Source of the DNA: Candidatus Eubacterium faecigallinarum
GTDB taxonomy: Bacteria > Bacillota > Clostridia > Oscillospirales > Acutalibacteraceae
Reading direction: 5' to 3'
Assembly: GCA_019115455.1 (NCBI GenBank)
Contig: DXDN01000010.1
Coordinates: 1 to 64,000, forward strand
DNA length: 64,000 bases
Within the stretch, counting starts at the first letter, position 1; every line of letters begins with the position of its first letter. Positions 7,330 to 14,590 of this stretch are shown piece by piece. Below the pieces are notes generated by a model. It saw only the letters and a list, made by a program, of their open reading frames with translations, was not told the origin of the DNA and did not search any database. The translations under genes were made by a program, and so were the position numbers.

Positions 7330-8912
7330 TGACCTATTTCGGCCCGGAATACTTTGCCCTTTTCCTGCCGATTGTCGCTCTGCTCTATTCCATAATGCCG
7401 AAAAAAGTACGCCCCTTTGTGCTTTTGCTGGCAAGCTACCAGTTCTTTTGGCTGATAAGCGGCAAGCTGATTGCGTATCTGCTTTTCTCCACCGTTTCGA
7501 TACACCATTTCGGGCTGTGGTTAGACAAGCTTCAGCGTGAGAAAAAACTGGCTGTAAAAGGGCTTGAAAAGGAAGAAAAAAAATCTGTAAAAGCGGCTTT
7601 TGACAGGCAGCAGAATCTTGTGCTCGCCTTTGCCGTTATAATTCATATAGGCTTGCTTGCCGTGCTAAAATACACACCCTTTGCGGTAAGCAATCTCAAT
7701 CTTATTCTGGCACACTTTAATGTTCAGGTAAGCAAGATCAGCTTCATGGTGCCTATCGGAATATCATTCTATACGCTTCAGGCAGTGTCATACATGACCG
7801 ACGTACGCCGTGGAACTGTGAAGGCAGACAAAAATCTGTTTCGCCTGGCGCTTTATATGAGCTTTTTCCCCCAGACAATGGAGGGACCCATCGCCAGGTA
7901 TTCGGACACAGCCCAGCAGCTCTTTAACGGAAAGCAAATTGATTACAATAATTTCGTTTTCGGCTTTGAAAGAATAGTATTCGGACTTTTCAAAAAAATC
8001 ATTATTGCCGACAGACTCAACGAATTTGTAAAATCCGTCTTTGACCAATATGAAAAATACGACGGCGGAATAATACTGATTGCGGCGATAGCGTATACCG
8101 TTGAGCTTTATATGGATTTTTCCGGCGCAATGGATATAGGTATCGGAAGCGCAAGAATATTCGGCGTAAAGCTGCCGGAAAATTTCAGACAGCCGTTTTT
8201 CTCAAAAAGCATTTCGGAATTCTGGACAAGATGGCACATTACACTTGGCACATGGTTCAGGGATTACGTGTATTACCCTGTATCATTTTCCGGCTTTTCA
8301 AAGAAGCTTACCGCCGCCGGCAGAAAACGCCTGGGCAATTATTTCGGGCCTCTTATGGCAGGAACTATCGCTCTTTTCTGCGTATGGTTATGCAACGGCA
8401 TATGGCATGGCTCAGCGTGGATGTACATATTCTTCGGCATGTATCACTTCGCAATGATTTTCACCGGCAACCTGTTTAATCCTGTCATAACAAAAATTTG
8501 CAGCAAGCTCCATATAAACAGGGAAAAAGGCCCTGTAGCGACAATAAGAATCGTTAAAACCTCTTTCCTTGTGGTGCTGGGTGAGATATTCTTCCGTGCG
8601 CACGGACTTGCTGAAGGTCTTCAGATGTTCGCAAAAATATTCACGAATTTTTCTCTCAAGGGCATTACATCAGGAGACATAACAAAGGCAGGACTTGATT
8701 ATCTTGATGTCATCGTCGTGCTGATTGCTGTGGCGGCTGTATTTGTCATCAGCGTTCTTAAAGAGAAAAATGTCGATATCTGCCAGCGTCTTTCCGAAAA
8801 AAATATTGTTTTAAGATGGGGCGTTGTTTTAGCTGCCGTTACGTGCATAATCGTTTTCGGAGCATACGGAGCCGAATATATACCAGTGGCTCCCATGTAC
8901 GCTGACTTTTAA
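7329..8912 (+). CDS. DltB-like MBOAT acyltransferase
   Basis: 527 aa, a polytopic membrane-bound O-acyltransferase. Conserved elements include SFYTLQAVSYMTDV, FFPQTMEGPIARY, YTVELYMDFSGAMDI, FWTRWHITLGTWFRDYVYYP (His303) and CNGIWHGSAWMYIFFG with the catalytic His360. DltB-type MBOATs move the thioester-bound group from the carrier protein across or onto the membrane side where the wall polymer is modified. A charged cytoplasmic-type stretch (about 68-95, KLQREKKLAVKGLEKEEKK) is longer than I expect for DltB. It is fused by start/stop overlap to the carrier gene and followed ten bases later by the DltD-like gene. Confidence 0.92.
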   Translation: MTYFGPEYFALFLPIVALLYSIMPKKVRPFVLLLASYQFFWLISGKLIAYLLFSTVSIHHFGLWLDKLQREKKLAVKGLEKEEKKSVKAAFDRQQNLVLAFAVIIHIGLLAVLKYTPFAVSNLNLILAHFNVQVSKISFMVPIGISFYTLQAVSYMTDVRRGTVKADKNLFRLALYMSFFPQTMEGPIARYSDTAQQLFNGKQIDYNNFVFGFERIVFGLFKKIIIADRLNEFVKSVFDQYEKYDGGIILIAAIAYTVELYMDFSGAMDIGIGSARIFGVKLPENFRQPFFSKSISEFWTRWHITLGTWFRDYVYYPVSFSGFSKKLTAAGRKRLGNYFGPLMAGTIALFCVWLCNGIWHGSAWMYIFFGMYHFAMIFTGNLFNPVITKICSKLHINREKGPVATIRIVKTSFLVVLGEIFFRAHGLAEGLQMFAKIFTNFSLKGITSGDITKAGLDYLDVIVVLIAVAAVFVISVLKEKNVDICQRLSEKNIVLRWGVVLAAVTCIIVFGAYGAEYIPVAPMYADF

Positions 8913-8921
8913 GGAGAGAAT

Positions 8922-9860
8922 ATGACTGAGAAATTTAAAATTTTAAAGATAGTTGTTTTCATCTGCGCTGTTTTTACTATTATCGGAGTGCTCTCTGTTA
9001 TGGTAAATCCTTACAACACAGGCGCAGGCGTGGACAAATTTGACAAGGTTGTAATCGATGCGGACTCAGAAAATGAAAATTCCATAGACGTTGTGGTTAT
9101 AGGCGACAGCGAGGCTTACCGCTCCATAATTCCGCCTGAAATGTACCGCAAATACGGCTTTACCTCGTACGTTGCCGCATCTCCTGCACAAAAGACATAC
9201 CAGTCCTATGACATGCTTGAGGCGATACTTGAAAGGCAGAAGCCCAGCGTTTGCATCCTTGAACCCAACGTACTGTTCAGGGACTACTCGATAGTTTCCT
9301 CAGTGTGGCCGAGATTTGAAAAGACATTTCCGATATTCAAATACCACAATGCGTGGAAAGGTGTTTTTGATTCTGACTACAAGTACGACGACCTGAGCTT
9401 TGACAGCTTTAAGGGATACAGATACATCGACTCGGTTAAGGCAACTAAAAATGTAAATTATATGGTGCAGACGGACAGCACGGAGCCTATCAGCACATCA
9501 AATATCAACGATTTTCGCAGGATATGCGGGCTTTGCGAAAAAAATGATATAAAACTTCTGCTTCTCAGAACGCCCAGCATAAAAAACTGGAACTATGCAA
9601 AATATGACGCAGTTCGTCAGCTTGCCGAAAAATACAAGGTAAAATTTATTGACCTTAATATGGACAACTCCATTGGTATTGACTGGACTCAGGACACCTA
9701 TGATAAGGGGGACCACCTGAATTACAGCGGCGCTGAGAAAGTCACGAATTTTCTGGGCGCATATCTTGACAAGCGTTATGACCTGCCGGATCACCGTGGC
9801 GACAAGGAGTATGCCTCCTGGGAAAAATCCGTTGAAAAATACTTGCAGAAAACAGATTAA
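8922..9860 (+). CDS. DltD-like SGNH-type membrane-anchored protein
   Basis: 312 aa. An N-terminal signal anchor (about 8-28) is followed by an extracytoplasmic alpha/beta domain. The nucleophile motif is VVVIGDSEAYRS (Ser63) and the C-terminal DKGDHLNYSG (261-270) supplies the Asp/His of an SGNH/DltD active site. In D-alanylation the DltD partner completes transfer of the aminoacyl group to teichoic acid; here it may do the same for whatever group the operon makes. It is shorter than typical DltD (about 400 aa) and closer to SGNH proteins paired with MBOATs in polysaccharide acylation. It is the last gene before the terminator at 9885-9910. Confidence 0.82.
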   Translation: MTEKFKILKIVVFICAVFTIIGVLSVMVNPYNTGAGVDKFDKVVIDADSENENSIDVVVIGDSEAYRSIIPPEMYRKYGFTSYVAASPAQKTYQSYDMLEAILERQKPSVCILEPNVLFRDYSIVSSVWPRFEKTFPIFKYHNAWKGVFDSDYKYDDLSFDSFKGYRYIDSVKATKNVNYMVQTDSTEPISTSNINDFRRICGLCEKNDIKLLLLRTPSIKNWNYAKYDAVRQLAEKYKVKFIDLNMDNSIGIDWTQDTYDKGDHLNYSGAEKVTNFLGAYLDKRYDLPDHRGDKEYASWEKSVEKYLQKTD

Positions 9861-9884
9861 AAAGCAGATAATAAGCATATTAAA

Positions 9885-9910
9885 AGGCGGGAGCAAATGC
9901 TCCCGCTTTT
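9885..9910 (+). terminator. terminator of the acylation operon
   Basis: GCGGGAGC (9887-9894) pairs with GCTCCCGC (9899-9906) around AAAT, followed by TTTT. Confidence 0.85.
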
Positions 9911-9992
9911 ACTGTGATTACGAAAAACTTTTAAAGCAAGCTATTATATGATTTTTAATTTGACGGCAAAGATAGTTTTTGTTAAAAACAAG

Positions 9993-10021
9993 TTGAAACA
10001 CGCCCGATTATGCTATATAAT
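9993..10021 (+). promoter_or_regulatory. promoter of azlCD
   Basis: TTGAAA (9993-9998), a 17-bp spacer and TATAAT (10016-10021), about 50 bp before the AzlC start. Confidence 0.7.
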
Positions 10022-10069
10022 ATATCCCCGAAACGCTTTACAAAGCTTTAATTTATTCGAGGAATTATC

Positions 10070-10780
10070 ATGAAAAAGAAAAGCAAAAAAGCAACAGCAT
10101 TATATGCCCTTAAGCAGTCGCTGCCCGTTCTTTTCGGCTATCTGTTTTTAGGCTCCGCCTTCGGCATAATGCTGTATGACGCAGGATACAACTGGATATG
10201 GGCAATTTTCATCTCAATAATCGTTTATGCCGGATCCGGGCAGTTTTTGCTGGTGTCCCTCATCTCATCTGCGGCAAGCCTTCCAACAGTGGCAATGATG
10301 ACGCTCTTCATAAACTCACGCCACATGTTTTACGGGCTCTCCCTCATTGACAAGTTCAAGGCGGCAGGCTGGAGATATCCGTTTATGATATTCTCGCTGA
10401 CGGACGAAACATATTCAGTAAATGTTTCCCTTAAATCCGTACCCGAAAATGTGGACGAGGCGAAAGCCCGCTTCCTTATCGGCGAATTTGACCATTTTTA
10501 CTGGATATTAGGCTCGGTAATCGGTTCTCTTGCCGGTCAGAACATCCCCATTGATTTTACCGGAATAGACTTTTCTATGACGGCGCTTTTTACCGTTATA
10601 TTCGTTGATTTGCTGGTGGATACAAAAAATAAAATATGCGGTATGGTGGGCATATTCTGCGCCTTCGTATGCCTTATGATTTTCGGCGCTGACAAATTCC
10701 TGCTTCCTACGCTGATGCTCACAGTAGTCTTGCTTATTGCCGCAAGACCTGCGCTTACACGGAAGGAGGGCGGCAAATAA
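10070..10780 (+). CDS. azlC: AzlC-family branched-chain amino acid exporter, large subunit
   Basis: 236-aa polytopic membrane protein with AzlC family features: LPVLFGYLFLGSAFGIM near the N-terminus, VYAGSGQFLLVSL, NSRHMFYGLSL and FSLTDETYSV. With the small AzlD partner it forms the azaleucine-resistance/branched-chain amino acid efflux pair. The start follows CGAGGAATTATC. The stop overlaps the AzlD start (TAATG), so the subunits are translationally coupled. Transported substrate is assigned by family only. Confidence 0.93.
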   Translation: MKKKSKKATALYALKQSLPVLFGYLFLGSAFGIMLYDAGYNWIWAIFISIIVYAGSGQFLLVSLISSAASLPTVAMMTLFINSRHMFYGLSLIDKFKAAGWRYPFMIFSLTDETYSVNVSLKSVPENVDEAKARFLIGEFDHFYWILGSVIGSLAGQNIPIDFTGIDFSMTALFTVIFVDLLVDTKNKICGMVGIFCAFVCLMIFGADKFLLPTLMLTVVLLIAARPALTRKEGGK

Positions 10781-11115
10781 TGCCTATTTCAACCAAGGAG
10801 ACCATTATTATAGTTATTGTAGCCGCCGTATGCACCTTTGCCACAAGGCTTGTGCCTTTCGTGCTGTTCAGCGGAAAGAAAGAGCCGCCTAAATTTGTAA
10901 ACTATCTTGGCAGTGTGCTCCCAGTTGCCATTATCGGCGTGCTGATTGTATACGGAATCGGCGACGTAAGAGATATGGGGCTAAACGGACTTTTGCCAAA
11001 ACTTATTGCCGTGGCTGTTACCGCTATTTTGCATTTCTGGAAAAGGAATACGCTTTTGAGCATTGCCGTCGGCACCATCGGATATATGCTTTTAATAAAT
11101 TTCGTGTTTAAATAA
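10780..11115 (+). CDS. azlD: AzlD-family small subunit of branched-chain amino acid exporter
   Basis: 111 aa with about four membrane segments. It carries the family signature TFATRLVPFVLF near residue 25 and ends in a hydrophobic helix. It is the obligate partner of AzlC immediately upstream and starts within that gene's stop codon. The terminator at 11136-11172 follows. Confidence 0.92.
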   Translation: MPISTKETIIIVIVAAVCTFATRLVPFVLFSGKKEPPKFVNYLGSVLPVAIIGVLIVYGIGDVRDMGLNGLLPKLIAVAVTAILHFWKRNTLLSIAVGTIGYMLLINFVFK

Positions 11116-11135
11116 ACAGATTAATCACTATAAGC

Positions 11136-11172
11136 AAAAAAGTGTCGGATTACTCCGGCACTTTTCTTTTTT
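11136..11172. terminator. bidirectional terminator between convergent genes
   Basis: AAAGTGTCGGA and TCCGGCACTTT pair (one G-T), with T runs on the plus strand and A runs before it. It serves azlCD and the convergent kinase-Nudix gene. Confidence 0.8.
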
Positions 11173-12130
11173 ATTCCCTTGTGATAATCAGCTTTAAGCT
11201 CTTATCGGGATTTTTTATTTCGTTTTTTATAAATTCAGGATAGAGTAATACCCTGTCCAAGCCGTTTATATCCAGCCACTCAAAGGTATTTGTTCTGCCG
11301 GGTTCCCGTGTTTCAAACACCGTTTCGTAATTATCGAAACCGGTATTTTCTATATTGGCAAGGTAGTACACGCCTATCTCGTGAAATTGTCTGCCGTCTT
11401 CAATAAAGAAACATTCGTTAATCCATAAGGGCTTTATGTCTGAAATCTCAACGCCAAGCTCTTCGAGGATTTCACGTGAGACGGCTTCCCTGGATGTTTC
11501 GCCGAATCTGACCCTGCCACCCACGAGATAATATTCGCCGCTTGATGTGTTCTTTTGGGCAAGCAGCTTGTTATTATGAACAATTACCGCCGCTGCCCTG
11601 TGGTTAAAAATTCCTTTTTCGGTATTAAGCGTTAAATCAAGGGAATTGATTTTTTCAATGTATTCGTCAGCCTCTTTGTGGGAGTGAAAAGTGACTGTTT
11701 TTTTGTTGTACTTTTTAATTAGCCTGAGTATTACAGGCTTTACGTCAGCGTTAAAATTCTTAATAAAATCAATGAACTCTTCGTTCACAGGAAGCTCGCA
11801 GGGCATTTCAGGGCGACCGAATTTTCTGTTTTTAGCCCCTTCTATGCAAATTTCCATAGGCAAATCAAATAAAAATATTAAATCCGCCTGTGAAATTCTC
11901 ATCTCAAGAGTGTTTCTGAAATTGCCGTCTATTATAAAGCTGTCCTTTTTCAGTATTTCTTTTTGTTTATCTTTCATTTCTTCCCTGGTGATATGCGAAG
12001 AGTCCTTGTTCCAGTAAATCGCATCCAGGCAAAACAGCTCTATACCCGTAGCTTTTTGCAGTTTTCGGCTGAAAGTACTTTTACCTGCACCCGAACAGCC
12101 GATAATGATAATTTTCTTGTAACTGAACAT
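11171..12130 (-). CDS. P-loop kinase-like / Nudix hydrolase fusion
   Basis: 319 aa with two domains. Residues 1 to about 170 are a P-loop NTPase of the adenylate-kinase-like topology-modulation type: Walker A IIGCSGAGKSTFSRKL, then FCLDAIYWNKD, IIDGNFRNTL and a lid-like NRKFGRPE. Residues about 175-319 are a Nudix hydrolase with the complete box GGRVRFGETSREAVSREI followed by LEELGV. The joined protein could phosphorylate a nucleotide-like compound and hydrolyse a diphosphate, but substrates are unknown. AGGAGG precedes the ATG. The leader contains a terminator-like hairpin and a 5S rRNA-like segment (12153-12219). Confidence 0.85.
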   Translation of the reverse strand: MFSYKKIIIIGCSGAGKSTFSRKLQKATGIELFCLDAIYWNKDSSHITREEMKDKQKEILKKDSFIIDGNFRNTLEMRISQADLIFLFDLPMEICIEGAKNRKFGRPEMPCELPVNEEFIDFIKNFNADVKPVILRLIKKYNKKTVTFHSHKEADEYIEKINSLDLTLNTEKGIFNHRAAAVIVHNNKLLAQKNTSSGEYYLVGGRVRFGETSREAVSREILEELGVEISDIKPLWINECFFIEDGRQFHEIGVYYLANIENTGFDNYETVFETREPGRTNTFEWLDINGLDRVLLYPEFIKNEIKNPDKSLKLIITRE

Positions 12131-12143
12131 TTTTCAAACCTCC

Positions 12144-12185
12144 TAAAAAAATAAGCTCTTGTATTTTCTAATAATACAAGAGCTT
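12144..12185 (-). terminator. terminator-like hairpin in the leader of the kinase-Nudix gene
   Basis: On the minus strand a perfect 13-bp stem (arms 12173-12185 and 12153-12165, 7-nt loop) is followed by a T-rich run, and the gene's AGGAGG comes directly after that. This is the geometry of a transcription attenuator. The 5' arm begins with AAGCTC, the last bases of the 5S-like segment, so the two structures compete. Confidence 0.6.
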
Positions 12186-12219
12186 TACTTCTGTGTTCGG
12201 AATGGGAACAGGTTATCTC
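12180..12219 (-). pseudogene. 5S rRNA-like fragment in a gene leader
   Basis: Read on the minus strand, CCTGTTCCCATTCCGAACAC followed by AGAAGTAAAGCTC matches the helix III/loop region of bacterial 5S rRNA almost exactly (clostridial and Bacillus 5S read CCnGTTCCCATnCCGAACAC and GAAGTTAAGCTC). The rest of 5S (terminal helix I and the helix IV/V arm) is missing: upstream lies an unrelated small hairpin (CAGTTGAAACTG), downstream the terminator-like stem. It is either a relic of an rRNA gene or a 5S-mimicking leader domain. Confidence 0.65.
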
Positions 12220-12386
12220 ATTTTTCGTCAGTTTCAACTGACAGGATTATTATATCATCAAAAGACACATTTAGCAATGAATATTTTTCTTCAATAATAT
12301 GTATTAAAAGAAATATTTTCAAAGCACATTAGATTGACAACTATTTAACAATTATATATAATTAAATCAAAAAGGGGGAGATTTTC

Positions 12387-13172
12387 ATGCGGAATAAAGC
12401 TTCCTCTTCAAGACTATGCTGCCTGTTAGCCGTATCCCTAATCCTGGCTGCTTACGTCTTGCAGAGGATTTTTCATATAGCATTTAACGTCACAAAGGAA
12501 CTGCTGATTATCGAGGCAATTTTATTTAGTCTCGCCAGCGCTGTTGTAATGCTCTTGATGACGAAAACTAAAGAGAGCTTTTACGGAATACTTTTGGCAA
12601 TTTTCGGTCTGAGGATGATGCCGCCGGACATAAACGGACTTGAATTGCTCAGCCCCCATGCCGACATACTGTACTTTATAGTAAAACAATTTTCTCTGCT
12701 TGTTTTTGCGGTGGGGATACTCTGGTTTTACGAAAAGCAGGAGAAACCGAAGCAAATAAAAGCGCTTCCCATTCTCGGTACTGTGCTTATCGTTGCGTTT
12801 TTCATGAAGGTTCAAAACGGGCTTACGGCTTATTTTGACCAGGTAGCGCAGGGAAATATGATGTACAGTTATTTTTCCGGATTTATTCTATATGCATTAG
12901 CTATGATGATTCTTCTGTTTATCGCAGTACGCTCGGATATATCCGGTGCAATGCTGATAACGGACTATCAGCTGGTGGCGCTGGCGCTTAATTTCGGCAG
13001 AAGGGTATGCGCTGTTGCAATCAATCTTATAAACGGAACTCATATCAGCCGCAGTTACTATTGCTGGCTGGCAATATATGTTTTCTTCTTTGCCGCTTTT
13101 CTTGCGTTGAGAATAAAAAAGTTAAAACAGCAGTCGCCTGAAAAGCAGAACATAACACAAATCACGGCATAA
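12387..13172 (+). CDS. polytopic membrane protein of unknown function
   Basis: 261 aa. About seven hydrophobic segments: near residues 8-25, 34-55, 65-75, 88-110, 125-140, 155-180 and 220-245. The C-terminus is basic and cytoplasmic-like (RIKKLKQQSPEKQN). AAAGGGGGAG lies seven bases before the ATG. I recognise no family; the overall form resembles small integral membrane sensors or hypothetical proteins of gut clostridia. The next gene starts 32 bases downstream and may be cotranscribed. Confidence 0.75.
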   Translation: MRNKASSSRLCCLLAVSLILAAYVLQRIFHIAFNVTKELLIIEAILFSLASAVVMLLMTKTKESFYGILLAIFGLRMMPPDINGLELLSPHADILYFIVKQFSLLVFAVGILWFYEKQEKPKQIKALPILGTVLIVAFFMKVQNGLTAYFDQVAQGNMMYSYFSGFILYALAMMILLFIAVRSDISGAMLITDYQLVALALNFGRRVCAVAINLINGTHISRSYYCWLAIYVFFFAAFLALRIKKLKQQSPEKQNITQITA

Positions 13173-13204
13173 ACATTAAAATAAAAAAATATGAGGAGAA
13201 ACCT

Positions 13205-14095
13205 ATGACAAACGATAATAATAACAACAATAACAACTACACAAACAATTCTAACGATCAGCAGTATTCTCAGCCAAATCAAGATGAGAACAATAAGCAG
13301 TATTATCAGCCGACTCAGGAGCAGAGCAATCAGCAATACTATCAACCGCCACAAGATCAAAATAATCGGCAGTACTACCAGCCGCCGCAGGGCAATCAGC
13401 AATATTATCAGCAGCCCTACGGTCAGCAAACCTACGGACCGATGCCTCCTCAGGAGGAAAAGGCCAGCGTTGGACTTGCAATCCTGTCTTTTATTATTCC
13501 GCTGGCAGGTCTTATAATCTTTCTTGTAAAAAAAGACTCTCGTCCAAAGACGGCAAAAGTCAGCGGTATATGTGCGCTGGTGAGCTTCATAATCAATATT
13601 GTTTTTACTATCGTCATTTACGGAGTTATGGGTACTGCTATGCTCAGTGGTGTTACTGAAGATGCTATCAACGATTTCTCATATTACGAAGAGTTCGACG
13701 CCAATGACTATGATTATAATGACGCCGATGATTATAATTATGATTATAATATTGAAGAAGAAGCAACACAGGAAACCACTTCAGCCAGCTCCTCCGATTC
13801 TTCCCTCACTCTTGAGCAGCAAAACGCTATTAGGTCAGTAGAATCATATTTGAGCTTCACATCCTTTTCAAGAACAGGCTTAATCGATCAGCTTGAATAC
13901 GAAGGATATTCTACAGAAACAGCTACTTTCGCTGTTGACAATTACAATATCGACTGGAATGAGCAGGCGGCTAAAAAGGCTCAGGAATATCTTGATTTCT
14001 CATCTTTTTCAAGAGATGAGCTTATAGATCAGCTTGAATACGAGGGCTTCACTGCCGAGCAGGCTGAATACGGAGTTACAGCAGTCGGATATTAA
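13205..14095 (+). CDS. Q/N/Y-rich membrane protein with C-terminal Ltp-type repeats
   Basis: 296 aa. Residues 1-80 are low complexity: Asn-rich, then QQYYQPPQDQNN-type repeats. Two membrane segments follow (about 92-110 and 123-147, ILSFIIPLAGLIIFLV and VSFIINIVFTIVIYG), a DUF4190-like hairpin. An acidic Asp/Tyr stretch (about 160-190) and a Ser/Thr linker lead to two tandem Ltp repeats of about 45 aa, each with YLxFxSFSRxxLIDQLEYEG and a closing AxFAV or AEYGV. Ltp repeats occur in surface lipoproteins and infection-blocking phage proteins. Repeats probably lie outside the cell and the Q-rich tail inside, but topology is inferred. Confidence 0.85.
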   Translation: MTNDNNNNNNNYTNNSNDQQYSQPNQDENNKQYYQPTQEQSNQQYYQPPQDQNNRQYYQPPQGNQQYYQQPYGQQTYGPMPPQEEKASVGLAILSFIIPLAGLIIFLVKKDSRPKTAKVSGICALVSFIINIVFTIVIYGVMGTAMLSGVTEDAINDFSYYEEFDANDYDYNDADDYNYDYNIEEEATQETTSASSSDSSLTLEQQNAIRSVESYLSFTSFSRTGLIDQLEYEGYSTETATFAVDNYNIDWNEQAAKKAQEYLDFSSFSRDELIDQLEYEGFTAEQAEYGVTAVGY

Positions 14096-14124
14096 TATTC
14101 AAAATCTGCAATAATTCATAAAAC

Positions 14125-14160
14125 AAGCGGAGTACAAATTAATTTGTACTCCGCTTTTAT
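14125..14160 (+). terminator. intrinsic terminator
   Basis: AAGCGGAGTACAAATT pairs with AATTTGTACTCCGCTT, then TTTAT. It ends the 12387-14095 transcript and may also serve the convergent SecB-like gene. Confidence 0.85.
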
Positions 14161-14180
14161 ATTATGTTAAACTACCATTT

Positions 14181-14588
14181 TCAGTTGAGCGGTGACTGCT
14201 CGCCGCCTTTGGGATTGTTATTCACACGCACCGTATCCTTGTTAAGCTTCATAATGGGAATCAAAAGTCCCGGCATTCCGGTGAACGAGGCGGCAGTATT
14301 GACTATCTGCCTTACAAACGGGAACAACTGGTCAAAGGAACCTGTATGGATATCCGGCTTTTCGTCCTCTTCACCGTAGGTAAATTCCGCTACCATTTCA
14401 ATCTTCATTTCAAAGGGATTGAGGTCTGCGTCCATTATTCTCAGCTCAAGCCTGCCCACGCAGGTCTTGTTATCGTCCATATAATTAACATTGTATTTAA
14501 GCTGGTTCTGGAGTTTAAGCTGTGTGCCGGGTTTTGCCCTGTTTTCTATTTCAAGGCGGTTCACCTTATATCCTTTAAGTTCAATCAT
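14181..14588 (-). CDS. SecB-like (DUF1149-type) chaperone-fold protein
   Basis: 135 aa. The closing part FDQLFPFVRQIVNTAASFTG and MPGLLIPIM matches the SecB signature, in which a Phe-Pro-Tyr/Phe-aromatic helix is followed by a Pro-rich PPLLLPPI-like strand. The N-terminal half is beta-rich as in the SecB fold. Gram-positive SecB-like proteins serve as chaperones, some for toxin-antitoxin systems; no toxin neighbour is seen. It lies two bases after the stop of the upstream GH28 gene, so it is probably cotranscribed with it, though the functional link is unclear. Confidence 0.65.
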   Translation of the reverse strand: MIELKGYKVNRLEIENRAKPGTQLKLQNQLKYNVNYMDDNKTCVGRLELRIMDADLNPFEMKIEMVAEFTYGEEDEKPDIHTGSFDQLFPFVRQIVNTAASFTGMPGLLIPIMKLNKDTVRVNNNPKGGEQSPLN

Positions 14589-14590
14589 AC

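Noticed and set aside
12180-12219. Complete 5S rRNA gene
   Set aside because: Only the helix III region is conserved; the terminal stem and the helix IV/V arm are missing.
13058-13429. Long antisense frame rich in Leu/Ile opposite the Q/N-rich protein
   Set aside because: It arises from the repetitive CAG/AAT codons of the real plus-strand gene and has no RBS or family pattern.
13250-13430. Short repeats that could suggest a CRISPR-like array
   Set aside because: Units are coding, of varying length, in frame and without unique spacers of constant size.
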